From Bacteroidota bacterium (GTDB lineage Bacteria; Bacteroidota; Ignavibacteria; UBA10030; UBA8401): a stretch of DNA of 64,000 bases. This document shows, one piece after another, positions 27,917 through 37,553 of this stretch (the first letter of the stretch is position 1; every line of letters starts with the position of its first letter). Location of the stretch: the NCBI GenBank assembly GCA_035506275.1, contig DATJPT010000013.1:1-64000 (forward strand), written 5' to 3'. A program made the translations under genes and the position numbers. The notes under the pieces are model-generated. The model saw only the letters and a program-made list of their open reading frames with translations, did not search any database and was not told where the DNA came from.

Positions 27917-28912
27917 TCAGATCGGTTTGTTGGGATGGGCTTTGATGTACGCGATGAGCTCATCGATTTGAGTGAACGCAAGTGCGCAGTACGTGTCCGC
28001 CGCGCCGTAAAAGATCGCCATCCTTCCCGTCTCGGCATCCTGGAGCGTCGCGCACGGGAATGCAACGTTTGGGACGAAGCCCGTCGTTTCATACGGCGCC
28101 TCCGGCGTCAGGATGTAGTCGGCGCAATCGACGAGAATCTTTGACGGATCGTCGAGATCGAGGAGCGCCGCGCCGATGCTGTAAATAAAACCGCTGCATG
28201 TCGTGCAAACGCCGTGATAGATCATCAGCCAGCCCTCGGTCGTTTCGATCGGCACGGCGCCGGCGCCGAGCTTTGTATTCTTCCACCAGTAGTGCGTCGT
28301 CTTCATCACCAGGCGGTGCTTCCCCCAGTACGTCAGGTCGGGGCTCTGGCTCAGATAGATGTCGCCGAACGGCGTGTGCCCATTGTCGCTCGGACGGTTG
28401 AGCATCACGTAGTTGCCGTTTATTTTTCTCGGGAAAAGGACGCCGTTGCGGTTGAACGGAAGGAACGCATTTTCGAGCTGAACAAAGGTTTTAAAGTCTT
28501 TCGTCTTCGCAATGCCGACCGTCGGCCCGGAAGAATAATTGCACCACACGATGTAGTACGTCCCGTCGATCTCAAGAAGGCGCGGATCATACGCATACAA
28601 GATCGGTTTGGCCGGGCTGCCATCTTCATTCTGGAATGTGATGACGTCTTCCTGGACATCCCAGTGAAAACCGTCCTTGCTGTGGCCAAGATGCAATTTG
28701 GGATAGCCGTCGAAATGCTCTGCCCTGAACACTCCGATGAACTCGTTCTTGTAGGGGATGATGGCGCTGTTGAAAACCCGGCTTGAACCCCTGATCGGTT
28801 TTCTGCCGATCACCGGGTTCTTGTCGTATCTCCAAACGACATCGGTATTCCCTTTTGGCCTCTCCTGCCACGGCATGTTCGGCAGCGCTTTCCCCACGAT
28901 TGTCTTTTTCAT
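27917..28912 (-). CDS. Beta-1,4-mannooligosaccharide phosphorylase (GH130_2)
   Basis: This 331-residue cytoplasmic protein has a good ribosome binding site (AAAGGA, seven bases). It matches the GH130_2 pattern: SSRVFNSAIIPY, YAYDPRLLEIDG (catalytic Asp109), NAFLPFNRNGVLFPRKING, RPSDNGHTPFGDIY and IFYGAADTYCALAF. Such enzymes release mannose-1-phosphate from the non-reducing end of manno-oligosaccharides and some accept N-glycan mannose. This complements the GH130_1 at 6930, which works on mannosylglucose. It is read after the GPH transporter. Confidence 0.88.
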   Translation of the reverse strand: MKKTIVGKALPNMPWQERPKGNTDVVWRYDKNPVIGRKPIRGSSRVFNSAIIPYKNEFIGVFRAEHFDGYPKLHLGHSKDGFHWDVQEDVITFQNEDGSPAKPILYAYDPRLLEIDGTYYIVWCNYSSGPTVGIAKTKDFKTFVQLENAFLPFNRNGVLFPRKINGNYVMLNRPSDNGHTPFGDIYLSQSPDLTYWGKHRLVMKTTHYWWKNTKLGAGAVPIETTEGWLMIYHGVCTTCSGFIYSIGAALLDLDDPSKILVDCADYILTPEAPYETTGFVPNVAFPCATLQDAETGRMAIFYGAADTYCALAFTQIDELIAYIKAHPNKPI

Positions 28913-28974
28913 AGTAACATCCTTTAATGGTCGTAATGATATGGTAGTTGCCTGAATCCTAATTTTTAGCTTGC

Positions 28975-29042
28975 CACGAAGACGCTAAGACACATTGAGT
29001 GTCCTTTATTCAAGAACCTCTCGCTGCCGCAGTGTCTTCGTG
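28975..29042. repeat. Inverted repeat between transporter and GH130_2 genes
   Basis: CACGAAGAC (28975-28983) and GTCTTCGTG (29034-29042) are perfect inverted copies. A smaller hairpin GACAC-ATTGA-GTGTC lies inside (28989-29003). It may be an attenuator or processing site inside the operon, or a remnant of a dispersed element. Confidence 0.45.
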
Positions 29043-29085
29043 CTCAGACATTTTTCATTTTTAATCCATAATTCTTAATTGTTCT

Positions 29086-30549
29086 CTATGCTGTCAGCGG
29101 TTCGTTTCCGCTGGCCTTTCTTCTTTCAACGAGATCTTTTGCAATTCCCATCATCGTCTTTTCGTCGAGCTTGTAGAAGAAAATAAGAAGGATGGAGATC
29201 AGGCCGAACGCTGCCGGAATGACGCTCATCAGCGAGATCAGAAGATGATTGACCTCGGCAGATTGCGGTTTATCGGCCATGAACCCGTACGCAGAAAGGA
29301 GCGCGCCGGTGAATAATGCGCCAATCGCCCATCCAACTTTCTGGCACGTTGCCGAAGCTGAGAAAACCAGACCGGTTGCTCTCCGGCCCCGTTTCCATTC
29401 CGAATAGTCGGCGGTATCCGCATACATCGCCCAGATGACCGGCGACAAGGGACCTCCCGTCAGCGAACCGGTGATCTGGAAGAAGAAGATCAGCGTAAGG
29501 TTCGCGGCGGAAAGGAAATAAAAGGCAGCGGTGCTGATCAGGGCCACGACGAAAAGAGCCAGAAAGGCATTTTTCTTTCCGATCTTCGCCGTCAGTAGCG
29601 GCACCAGCAGCGCTCCGAGAATCGAGCACCCCTGGCCGAGCGTGTTGAACACCGTCGTCACTTCTTCAAATCCCCAGTTAAAATTCCACCAGAGGAACGA
29701 GTAACTGATCGTATTGTGCGTGACGTCGGAGAAGTTCGTGATGTAATATTTGAAGTAATAGTTCGTCACGCCGATCCTCGATGCGACGAACATGATCATC
29801 GAAATCGTCGCGAAGAGTAGGATCAGCCACGGCCCGTTGGTGACAAGGTCCTTCAGGTCGGTTTTGATCGGAGTTTTCTGGGCTTTTGGAGGGCGAACTC
29901 GCTCCTTTGTGAGCAGGAAGGTCAGAATAAAAAAGACGATCGCGACGGCGCCGTAGATCATGATGGTCTTCTGCCACCCTCCGGGGTCACGCGTATCGAC
30001 TCCGTTGCCGAAATGTTTCGCCAGGAGAAGGGACGTCGCCGAAACCGTCATCCCGCTGATATATGCAAAGGTGAATTTGAACGACGATGCGCTTGTGCGC
30101 TGCGTCGCGTCCGGCGTCAGAACTCCGAGCAGGGACGAGTATGGGATGTTGATGCCGGCATAGCACGCCATGAAAAGAAAGAGCGTGATGTACGCATACA
30201 CCAGCTTCCCCGATTCGCTGAAATTCGGCGTCGTAAACGTGAGCGTTGCAGTGACGGCGAGCGGCAGAGCCATCCAGATCAAGTACGGCCTGAACTTTCC
30301 CCACTTCGTTTCCGTCCGGTCGGCTGTCATGCCGATGACCGGGTCGATCACTGCGTCGAAGAGGCGCGACACCATGATCATCGTGCCGGCGACAACCGCT
30401 GCCTGCGTTGTTGCGGCAATCTTGAAAACGTCGGTGTAGAAGAACATCATATTCATCGTGATGCTTTGCCAGAATAGAACCGAGGCAAAATCGCCGAAGC
30501 CGTAGCCGATCTTTTCCTTCAGCGGTAATTTCTGCAGTGTTTCGTCCAT
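29086..30549 (-). CDS. Glycoside-pentoside-hexuronide (GPH) type sugar:cation symporter
   Basis: This 487-residue inner-membrane protein has about 12 helices and a strong ribosome binding site (AAGGAGA, five bases). GPH/MelB features are seen: GYGFGDFASVLFWQSI, FYTDVFKIAATTQAA, and the RLFDAVIDPVIGMTADRTETKWGKFRPYL block. It is likely to import oligosaccharides released by the exported GH26, GH9 and GH2 enzymes for the phosphorylases encoded after it. The substrate cannot be read from sequence. Confidence 0.88.
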   Translation of the reverse strand: MDETLQKLPLKEKIGYGFGDFASVLFWQSITMNMMFFYTDVFKIAATTQAAVVAGTMIMVSRLFDAVIDPVIGMTADRTETKWGKFRPYLIWMALPLAVTATLTFTTPNFSESGKLVYAYITLFLFMACYAGINIPYSSLLGVLTPDATQRTSASSFKFTFAYISGMTVSATSLLLAKHFGNGVDTRDPGGWQKTIMIYGAVAIVFFILTFLLTKERVRPPKAQKTPIKTDLKDLVTNGPWLILLFATISMIMFVASRIGVTNYYFKYYITNFSDVTHNTISYSFLWWNFNWGFEEVTTVFNTLGQGCSILGALLVPLLTAKIGKKNAFLALFVVALISTAAFYFLSAANLTLIFFFQITGSLTGGPLSPVIWAMYADTADYSEWKRGRRATGLVFSASATCQKVGWAIGALFTGALLSAYGFMADKPQSAEVNHLLISLMSVIPAAFGLISILLIFFYKLDEKTMMGIAKDLVERRKASGNEPLTA

Positions 30550-30610
30550 ATGATTCTCCTTGGATTAATCGTCGATAGTAAGGAAATACCAGTGCATCAA
30601 GATCGAACAA

Positions 30611-33100
30611 CTACTGAGATGTCTCGTTGAAAAGCTTATCCGCCGCCATCGCAAGGAACATGAAGTCCGTCGCGCCGCCCCCCATTACATACTCCGTCTG
30701 CTGCCAGAAATAGGGCCACGTTTTCAGCTCCGGCAGATCGGGACGAATCAGCGCCGTGCCGCTGCTGACTCCTCCCGGAATATACGACCAGTCGTCTCTG
30801 TTGACGCCGTACGCGACGGTCAGCGACTTCACGCCGACGCCCGAAGCAAAGGAGGCGGTGTTGTCTCCCGGATGGCATCCGAGAATGAAATTCATCGCGT
30901 TGAATGCGTACTCGGACGAGAAGGCCTTCGGAAAGCCGATATGCAGCAGCAGTTCTTTCACGGCGAGAGACTGGATATCCCAGCCGGCCCCCCAGATGTA
31001 CGGCTTGTACGGCACGCCGTAGGGGTTTTGTTTCTGCTCGTCGGCGATCTTCCTAAAAGCCCGTTTGACGCCGTCGGTGACCTTTGCGGTGAACGAACTA
31101 TCGTGCAGCTTCTCGACAACTCTTCCGGCAACCTCAGCGCAGGTGATGATGTTGCCGCCGATCACGTCGCCATTGTCGAGCAAAATTTTGCGGTATTCAT
31201 CTTTGGACGTGGTAAGATACAACTCCGCAACGGCCGTGACCCTGTCCAGCGGTTTTGCCGAAGCGTTTCTTCTGTACAGCTCTTCGGCGATCGTTACACA
31301 TTTTGCGGCAAGGCCGGGGTTAAACTCCTTCAATACCCTGCCGGCAGCGGCAAGCCGCTGGGCTGTATACAACTCTCTTCGCGGATTCTCTTCCGTAAAG
31401 ACCCAGCGGTCATCTTTGGGAAGCGGGAAACCGAGCACCGGGTCTCTACCGCTGTCGTAGGAGACAAGGTTGTCGGTGATCGTCGCCGCATCGCCGAGAT
31501 GGACATACTGCTCGAGCGTCGCTTCCTGTATTCCCCGGTACAGCCTTCCCATCGACTCAAAACCTCCGACGATCGACAAGACGCCGTGCTCAACTTGCTG
31601 GAGAAGATCCGGTTTTCCGTCCGGCTTATGAATTTCGGCGACCCTTCGTCTCTGGTCGATGGTTGTTTCGTCGTAATCATTTTTGAAGAATTCGTATGCC
31701 AGCGCAAGCTTATACACCGTCTCCGCCTGCGATTCCACGCGCAGGTCGTAGTCGCCGGCATCGTGCCAACCGCCGATATTCAAGCCGGGAACATGCTGGC
31801 CCGGCCTGAACATCGTATGTGTCGATGCTCCCTGCGAGTATCCGTCAAAATGGTCCCCCGGCTGCGCCATCACCGCGTCGTCCATGTGGCAGAGCCCGTG
31901 CCAGACCTTGTAGCGGTCTTTCACAGTCATATGGCACATTTGAACGGCCAGAAAATACTCGAGCGTCGGCTGCCAGACATTCCGCGCGAAGATATCGTTC
32001 TTGATCTCGAACTCGTTGGACTCGGATGTCCCGTACTTGACCTTATACAATCCTTCCTCACTCACGCCGCTAAAATCAAACCGCAGATATTGATACCGCA
32101 GAAATTTTCCCCATGGTGCCGGAGTCTTTTCCTCTTTGACGACCACCTCAGAATCCGGCGTTATTTTGACAAGCTGAACCGCATCGTATGTCGAAGCAAG
32201 CTTATCGAGTTCAACAACTGCGAATTTCTTTTGTTTCGGATGGTATCCGATCTGTGAGACCTGCACCACCGGCTTGTATCTCCAGCCGGGATTGAATTTC
32301 GGAGTGATCATCCATTCGACCGCGTTCTTGACCGCGCCGAGCGGGATCGTCGAGCGAACCACAAACCACCCGTTGTTATAGAGTCCCCTCCCGTCGAGGA
32401 GCTGAAGATCGCTTGCGTTGGTGGTGATGGTCAATTCTTTTTCCGCATTTCCCGGGGCCACGATCAATTTCTTCCCGGAAGCCATCGGAGTGATCTGGAA
32501 GCTTCCATCACTCTCCTTTTTCATGGGACCGTTTGCCTGGCGCGGAAAGATTCCCGGCCCGCCGTCCATGAAATAATGTTCGCCGAACAACTGGCCGGGA
32601 AATAATTCCAGATTGAAGCCGACCTTATTCGCCCATGCGGGCGGGAGCGGCTTCTCGAGATCGACAGTGAGCTTGATGCCGTTTCCGACCGCTTCTGTCC
32701 TGATGGTATACCTGAATACCAGGTCGGGATAGTCGATCGGGTTATATCCTTTTCTGTTCTGGCTCGAGTCGGGATACCACAGATCGACCGTGATCGTTCC
32801 GTTCTCTTTGTCCACATGACGCTTGCCGACCTTCGGAACGGGGGACCATTGACCGGGACCGGGTTCGAGACGGACATCCCCGTTCGCCGCCACGCGGCTT
32901 CCGCATTGGACGATCGTCAATCCCCCCTGATGGCCTTCGGGATAGAAATCATCGAACATCATCACATTGATCCCGTCGGCCTCATAGTATCCCTCGCTAT
33001 TGATTTTCAGGAGCGGATTCGGCTGCTTCGTCTGACCGAACATGCCCGAGAACAATACACCAAGGAGCAAAACGATAACAAGAGAATTTCTTTTCATCAT
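30611..33100 (-). CDS. GH9 glycoside hydrolase with a large N-terminal beta domain
   Basis: This 829-residue exported protein has a leader ending at GMFGQ (residue 23). About 255 residues of beta-rich sequence with no family I recognise come first, then an Ig-like CelD_N domain (about 283-375, from VSQIGYHPKQKKFAVV), then a GH9 (alpha/alpha)6 catalytic domain. The catalytic Asp pair is in GGWHDAGDYDLR. C-terminal landmarks are FILGCHPGDNTASF and the acid Glu in QQTEYVMGGGATDF. GH9 enzymes act on beta-1,4-glucans, and some are exo-acting on short oligosaccharides; glucomannan fits the neighbours. Two adjacent ATGs exist at the start. Confidence 0.83.
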   Translation of the reverse strand: MMKRNSLVIVLLLGVLFSGMFGQTKQPNPLLKINSEGYYEADGINVMMFDDFYPEGHQGGLTIVQCGSRVAANGDVRLEPGPGQWSPVPKVGKRHVDKENGTITVDLWYPDSSQNRKGYNPIDYPDLVFRYTIRTEAVGNGIKLTVDLEKPLPPAWANKVGFNLELFPGQLFGEHYFMDGGPGIFPRQANGPMKKESDGSFQITPMASGKKLIVAPGNAEKELTITTNASDLQLLDGRGLYNNGWFVVRSTIPLGAVKNAVEWMITPKFNPGWRYKPVVQVSQIGYHPKQKKFAVVELDKLASTYDAVQLVKITPDSEVVVKEEKTPAPWGKFLRYQYLRFDFSGVSEEGLYKVKYGTSESNEFEIKNDIFARNVWQPTLEYFLAVQMCHMTVKDRYKVWHGLCHMDDAVMAQPGDHFDGYSQGASTHTMFRPGQHVPGLNIGGWHDAGDYDLRVESQAETVYKLALAYEFFKNDYDETTIDQRRRVAEIHKPDGKPDLLQQVEHGVLSIVGGFESMGRLYRGIQEATLEQYVHLGDAATITDNLVSYDSGRDPVLGFPLPKDDRWVFTEENPRRELYTAQRLAAAGRVLKEFNPGLAAKCVTIAEELYRRNASAKPLDRVTAVAELYLTTSKDEYRKILLDNGDVIGGNIITCAEVAGRVVEKLHDSSFTAKVTDGVKRAFRKIADEQKQNPYGVPYKPYIWGAGWDIQSLAVKELLLHIGFPKAFSSEYAFNAMNFILGCHPGDNTASFASGVGVKSLTVAYGVNRDDWSYIPGGVSSGTALIRPDLPELKTWPYFWQQTEYVMGGGATDFMFLAMAADKLFNETSQ

Positions 33101-33118
33101 TGATCCACCACAGTTTGG

Positions 33119-35182
33119 TTATTTATTCACGGACGGTTTGAGCGTCCACAGACACTTGTCCGTCAGGCCGGCCCCGCCGCGGCTTGCGCGTGCCTCGATC
33201 TGATTCTCTCCCGGCTGCAATTGAATATTCTTCCAGATGAAGATGCAATTGGAACCTTCCTTTTGCACTCCTTGCGAAACTCCGTTGACCAGCAGTTCAA
33301 CTTCCTTTGCGTTCGAATAAATCTTCACGTCCGTGGCCGGATGAGTCCTTGCAGTGAACCGGCGGCTTGTAATATAGAGCGTCGGCTCGTCCGACCAATT
33401 TGCTTTGTAGAAAAAGAACGCATCTTTGCGAATTTTCCGGTCGTAGGTGACCAGCCCCTTCGTGTTGCGCCCCTTTATCCCCCCCTCGTTCCTCGTATTG
33501 CTCGTGAAGTCGAACATATTCCAGACAAACGTTCCCCAGACAAACGGACGCGCTTTCATCGCAGCCCATGCCGCTTCGTGGAGGAGCGCCTGGTACTCCT
33601 CGGGATGCCACGGACCGTCCGCCTTCGGCTGCTGCGGATTTTCCTCATGTTGCTCGACGTTAGCACCTGCCCCGTATTCGCTGATGCACAAGCCGCCGTG
33701 TCTGCTCAACGATTTTCCCCGGTCGAGAAAATCGCCGAACGCTTCCTTCGGCCCCCATCCCGGATACCAGCCCGGATAAATATTCCATCCCAACAGGTCC
33801 GGGATCTTATCCATCTGCGGCAATTTTTCGGTCGACGTTGCGGCAATGGTCGGTCTGGTCGGATCTTCACCGTTTGCCACAATTTTTAAGTCCTGCAGTT
33901 CGCGATGCGGGTCGGGTCTTCCCGGCCAGAGTTCGTTGAACAAGCTCCACGCAAAGATCGAAGGGTGGTTGATGTTCTGCCGGATGAGGTCGAGAAGCTG
34001 GCCGCGCGATGTTTCGGCAAATCGGGGGTCGGTGCCGATCTCATTGACCTGCGGAAGCTCCGCCCAGACGAGAATACCCGCCGAATCGCATAAACCGTAG
34101 AAATAATCGCTGTGCTGGTAATGCGCGCAGCGAACGACCGTGCAGCCGATTTCTTTCAGGATCGAGATGTCCTCTTTCATATCAGCTTCAGAGATTGCCC
34201 AGCCCTTGTCCGGCCGGTCCTGATGACGGCAAACGCCGTGGAGATGGTACGGCTGCCCGTTCAGGAAAAAGCCCTTTTCAGGATCGACGGTGTAATATCG
34301 TATGCCGAGCGGCTGTTCGACGGAGTCAAGAAGCGTATCCCCGGGTGTCCGCAATTCCACGACAGCGCGGTACAGGTACGGGTCTTTTAGTCCGTTCCAG
34401 AGATGAGGATGAGGAAGAGCAAGATGGAGCGCGAACGGCGCGGTGACTTCGGGAACGACGGTGATCGGTTCCTCGGCAACTGCGGCGCGGCTTCCGGCTG
34501 CATTGTAGACGACAGCCCGCAGAATCAGTCCTTCAGTCCGGGACGTTCCGTTCGATATCTCGACATTGACGTCAAGAATCGCCCCATCGGAATCTCTTGA
34601 CTGAAGCCATGCAGCCCCGGGGGAAGCATGGTCGGTAAGGGCGAAACAAATGTCGTTCGTTTCGATGAGATATACCGGGCGGTACAATCCACCAAAGATA
34701 TTGAAGTCGCCGCTGAGCGGGGCGAGGTCGGGCTCGGGGGCATTGCTTGCTCGAACCGCGATCAGGTTCGGTCCCGCCGGCGCAAGCTGTCTGGTGATCT
34801 CATAACAGAACGCGCCGAACGCTCCGCGATGCTGGCCGAGAAGAACGCCGTTGCAATATACATCGGCGACAGAACCAGCTGCTTCGAAGCGAAGAAAATA
34901 ACGCCTCCCGGGTTTTGGCGTCAGATGATCCAGAGGGCAGCGATACCAGCCGGGACCGCGATAATACTCTTCCCCCCTTTGAGCCTCCTGCCACCCCCAA
35001 TTGTGTGGAAGGTCGACCGACTGCCAATCGCGGTCGTTGAATTGAAGCTGCGCGGCGCCGGCGATTTCTCCCAGCTTGAATCGCCAGCCTGAAACCAGCC
35101 GCGCGCTTTCACGAGGATACACTGCAACAGAGAGAAGCATGATGCCGAGTCCTATCCAGAAGAGAAAACGTATCTTCTTCAT
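33119..35182 (-). CDS. GH2 beta-glycosidase (beta-galactosidase/beta-mannosidase type)
   Basis: This 687-residue exported protein has a hydrophobic leader ending around AVYPRE. The order is sugar-binding jelly roll (DLPHNWGWQEA, VADVYCNGVLLGQHRGAF), Ig-like domain, GH2 TIM barrel and a C-terminal beta domain. The acid/base Glu is in SLFNELWPG and the nucleophile in LCISEYGAG. It lacks the extended C-terminal domains of LacZ. It may trim galactose or mannose from oligosaccharides in the periplasm. It sits 18 bases before GH9 and 28 after the AGE-GH26 fusion, in one transcription unit. The ribosome binding site is weak. Confidence 0.87.
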   Translation of the reverse strand: MKKIRFLFWIGLGIMLLSVAVYPRESARLVSGWRFKLGEIAGAAQLQFNDRDWQSVDLPHNWGWQEAQRGEEYYRGPGWYRCPLDHLTPKPGRRYFLRFEAAGSVADVYCNGVLLGQHRGAFGAFCYEITRQLAPAGPNLIAVRASNAPEPDLAPLSGDFNIFGGLYRPVYLIETNDICFALTDHASPGAAWLQSRDSDGAILDVNVEISNGTSRTEGLILRAVVYNAAGSRAAVAEEPITVVPEVTAPFALHLALPHPHLWNGLKDPYLYRAVVELRTPGDTLLDSVEQPLGIRYYTVDPEKGFFLNGQPYHLHGVCRHQDRPDKGWAISEADMKEDISILKEIGCTVVRCAHYQHSDYFYGLCDSAGILVWAELPQVNEIGTDPRFAETSRGQLLDLIRQNINHPSIFAWSLFNELWPGRPDPHRELQDLKIVANGEDPTRPTIAATSTEKLPQMDKIPDLLGWNIYPGWYPGWGPKEAFGDFLDRGKSLSRHGGLCISEYGAGANVEQHEENPQQPKADGPWHPEEYQALLHEAAWAAMKARPFVWGTFVWNMFDFTSNTRNEGGIKGRNTKGLVTYDRKIRKDAFFFYKANWSDEPTLYITSRRFTARTHPATDVKIYSNAKEVELLVNGVSQGVQKEGSNCIFIWKNIQLQPGENQIEARASRGGAGLTDKCLWTLKPSVNK

Positions 35183-35210
35183 TTCCGTATGAAAGAAAAT
35201 TGATAAAAAC

Positions 35211-37553
35211 CTATTTACCTTTACCGTAATCTTCGTGAGCGATGGTCCGCGGATAATTATAGAGGTCGCGGATCTGCTCCGGAGTGTTATGGGTGTCCAC
35301 GAAATTCGCCCAGATCATGAACCATGTCCACATCGGCTGATGATCGAGAATTTCGGGGGATGGCACTTCCCCGACTTCGCCGAGGGAGATTATTTTTCCC
35401 TTCCCTAAACGGACCAAATCGTCGTGGTGGCTTTGACGATAATCATGGTGGTACACATCCGTGGCGAAGACATCGACGTACTCCATGCCCGGGAAATAGT
35501 CTTCGTAGACATATGCCTCGTCGTTGATCAGCTGCCGCGGCGCGTTGGTATTCCAAACCCAGATGAGATTATTAAGCTTGTGATAATTGACGAACCGGTC
35601 GTACATCATCCTGTAGAGCTTGGCGAATCCGTTCTCTCCCCGCTTATTCCCCCACCAGAACCAGACCCCGTTCGATTCGTGATACGGCCGCCACAATACC
35701 GGAACGCCGAGCTTCTGCAGGTCGCCGAGATACTTAGCAATCGTATCGATACGGGCAACCCATCGTGCGTTCAACGGTGTTCCGGGAGTTGTCAATTCCC
35801 TCCACTCATTATCGGTCATTCTTCCCTGAACGCTTTCCTTCCATTTAAATGGGGGATCGTCCTGCGGTCTACCGACATGCCACATGAGAGTGATGATGTA
35901 GCCGTCCCTGTATTTTTGATACGCTTCCTGCACCAGCGAATCCGCGTTTCCCGGTCTGTAGTAATTGATGAAATCGCAGCCCCAAATCTCTGGCCTCTTC
36001 CCGGTCAGCTCATGTACGCGGTCGGGAAAAACATCCGCACGGCCGACGGCATTATGGTGTCCGGCAATGATATGTTTTCCTTTGATGGAGTACAGATATT
36101 CGAGCAGTTTCTTCGCTTCCGGGGTCGCATTATGGTTCACCGGCTCGTAATGCTTTTGGTCGTAGACGATCGTTTCGCTCTTGAGCCGGTTGATGCAATT
36201 GATCAAGCCGCGCGAAGTGTGGTAGTTACACTTCCAGATCGACGCCTTGGGCGCGTAGACATTTCCCGGCACAATGTCGATACCCCCCCAATAAAAGCCG
36301 CCGCGCTCCCGGTCGATCAAGTACTTCTTGCAGAACTCCCACTGGTCGCAGAACCTGTCATAATAATGCATCGGGTCGTTCGGAAATATCTCCGACATCA
36401 TCAGGAATGAATTGAACGCTTCTACCTGCGCCCACCACTCTTTCGTCTTCCTGATGACCGTTGCCCGTTCGCTCGTGCCAAAATAATATCCGCCGTCATA
36501 GATCCCGCCGTGGTCTTGATCCCATCCATACGTCAGAACATGATCGACCATATTCTTCGCGACGCTCAGCGTTGTCGTATCATGCCTGAGTCCGAGAACC
36601 TCCGATGCTTCGAGCATCAGATACGCGGTCTCGACATCATGACCGAACGAGACATGGTCGAACTCATAATTTTTTTCCCTCACGGACGGGCTCGCATCCT
36701 TGAAGGAGACCGGCGTGAAATCGCGCTTGAGGAACAAGACGAGGTTCCCCCGTTTTGTCGTGACAACATCCCTTATCAGGACGAGCAGGGAATTCAGCCG
36801 TTCTTTCAGTAGCGAATCCGGCCAGACTTTATACAGCTCGGTGAAAGCTTCGAGGATGTGGATCATCGAATTCTGATCCTTCGGCGCGACCTCCTGGTAG
36901 CCATCCTTGAACGGCGTTCCATCCCGCGCCAAAAATTGGAAATAGCCGCCGTATTGCTTGTCGTAGCTGTGTTGTTCAAGCCATCGGAACGTTTCTTGAG
37001 CCATTTTCAGCGCAGCGCTGTCGCCGGATGCGCGGTAGTAGGCGGACAGCCCATAGATGGCGAATGCGTTTCCGTACGCCCGCTTCACGATCTGCCCCTC
37101 CTCCTTGATCGGATCCCCCTGGCGGGTGACGAGGTCATAAAAGCCGCCGAACTCGCTATCCCACATTTTATCTTTGAGGAATTCGACACCGTGCGCCGCA
37201 ATGTTCCGGAGTGTGTTGTCTTTTTGGTAGAACATCGCCGCGTTGGAGGCCGACCAGATGTGGCGCGCCTGGGTGACGATCATTTTCGTCTGAAGTCCAT
37301 CGAGCTCCCATTGATAGTTGATATCGCTGAAATATCCGCCGTAGGTCGTATCGACCGACAGCGGATAGAATCGATGGAATTCATCGTCCAGGACGTTCTG
37401 CAGTTCGACAGCGATCGAAGCTTTATCCTTCTTTACTCCGCCGGCAGAGTTATCGAACGGAGTTTTCCCCGGTGAGCATTGCCACAGCAGAAAGAAAAGC
37501 GTCAGCAGAGAGGAGCACTTCCCCCAATTCCTTTTCACGTCGACATTGATCAT
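35211..37553 (-). CDS. Fusion lipoprotein: AGE-family 2-epimerase joined to GH26 beta-mannanase
   Basis: This protein has about 780 residues, starting at the ATG 37553 (an in-frame ATG at 37580 adds nine residues). A hydrophobic leader ends in LLWQC, a lipobox-like site with Cys26, so an exported lipoprotein is likely though Gln at -1 is atypical. Residues about 45-460 form an AGE-family barrel with both catalytic histidines kept (H305 in SFGHDVETAYL, H445 in WKCNYHTSRGLIN) and WWAQVEAF. Residues about 470-780 are a complete GH26 domain with acid/base Glu626 in RPYHESNGVWFWWG and nucleophile Glu726 in ISLGEVG. It would cleave mannan and epimerise the reducing end of products in the same compartment (inference). 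It heads the operon GH2-GH9-GPH-GH130-GH94. Confidence 0.9.
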   Translation of the reverse strand: MINVDVKRNWGKCSSLLTLFFLLWQCSPGKTPFDNSAGGVKKDKASIAVELQNVLDDEFHRFYPLSVDTTYGGYFSDINYQWELDGLQTKMIVTQARHIWSASNAAMFYQKDNTLRNIAAHGVEFLKDKMWDSEFGGFYDLVTRQGDPIKEEGQIVKRAYGNAFAIYGLSAYYRASGDSAALKMAQETFRWLEQHSYDKQYGGYFQFLARDGTPFKDGYQEVAPKDQNSMIHILEAFTELYKVWPDSLLKERLNSLLVLIRDVVTTKRGNLVLFLKRDFTPVSFKDASPSVREKNYEFDHVSFGHDVETAYLMLEASEVLGLRHDTTTLSVAKNMVDHVLTYGWDQDHGGIYDGGYYFGTSERATVIRKTKEWWAQVEAFNSFLMMSEIFPNDPMHYYDRFCDQWEFCKKYLIDRERGGFYWGGIDIVPGNVYAPKASIWKCNYHTSRGLINCINRLKSETIVYDQKHYEPVNHNATPEAKKLLEYLYSIKGKHIIAGHHNAVGRADVFPDRVHELTGKRPEIWGCDFINYYRPGNADSLVQEAYQKYRDGYIITLMWHVGRPQDDPPFKWKESVQGRMTDNEWRELTTPGTPLNARWVARIDTIAKYLGDLQKLGVPVLWRPYHESNGVWFWWGNKRGENGFAKLYRMMYDRFVNYHKLNNLIWVWNTNAPRQLINDEAYVYEDYFPGMEYVDVFATDVYHHDYRQSHHDDLVRLGKGKIISLGEVGEVPSPEILDHQPMWTWFMIWANFVDTHNTPEQIRDLYNYPRTIAHEDYGKGK

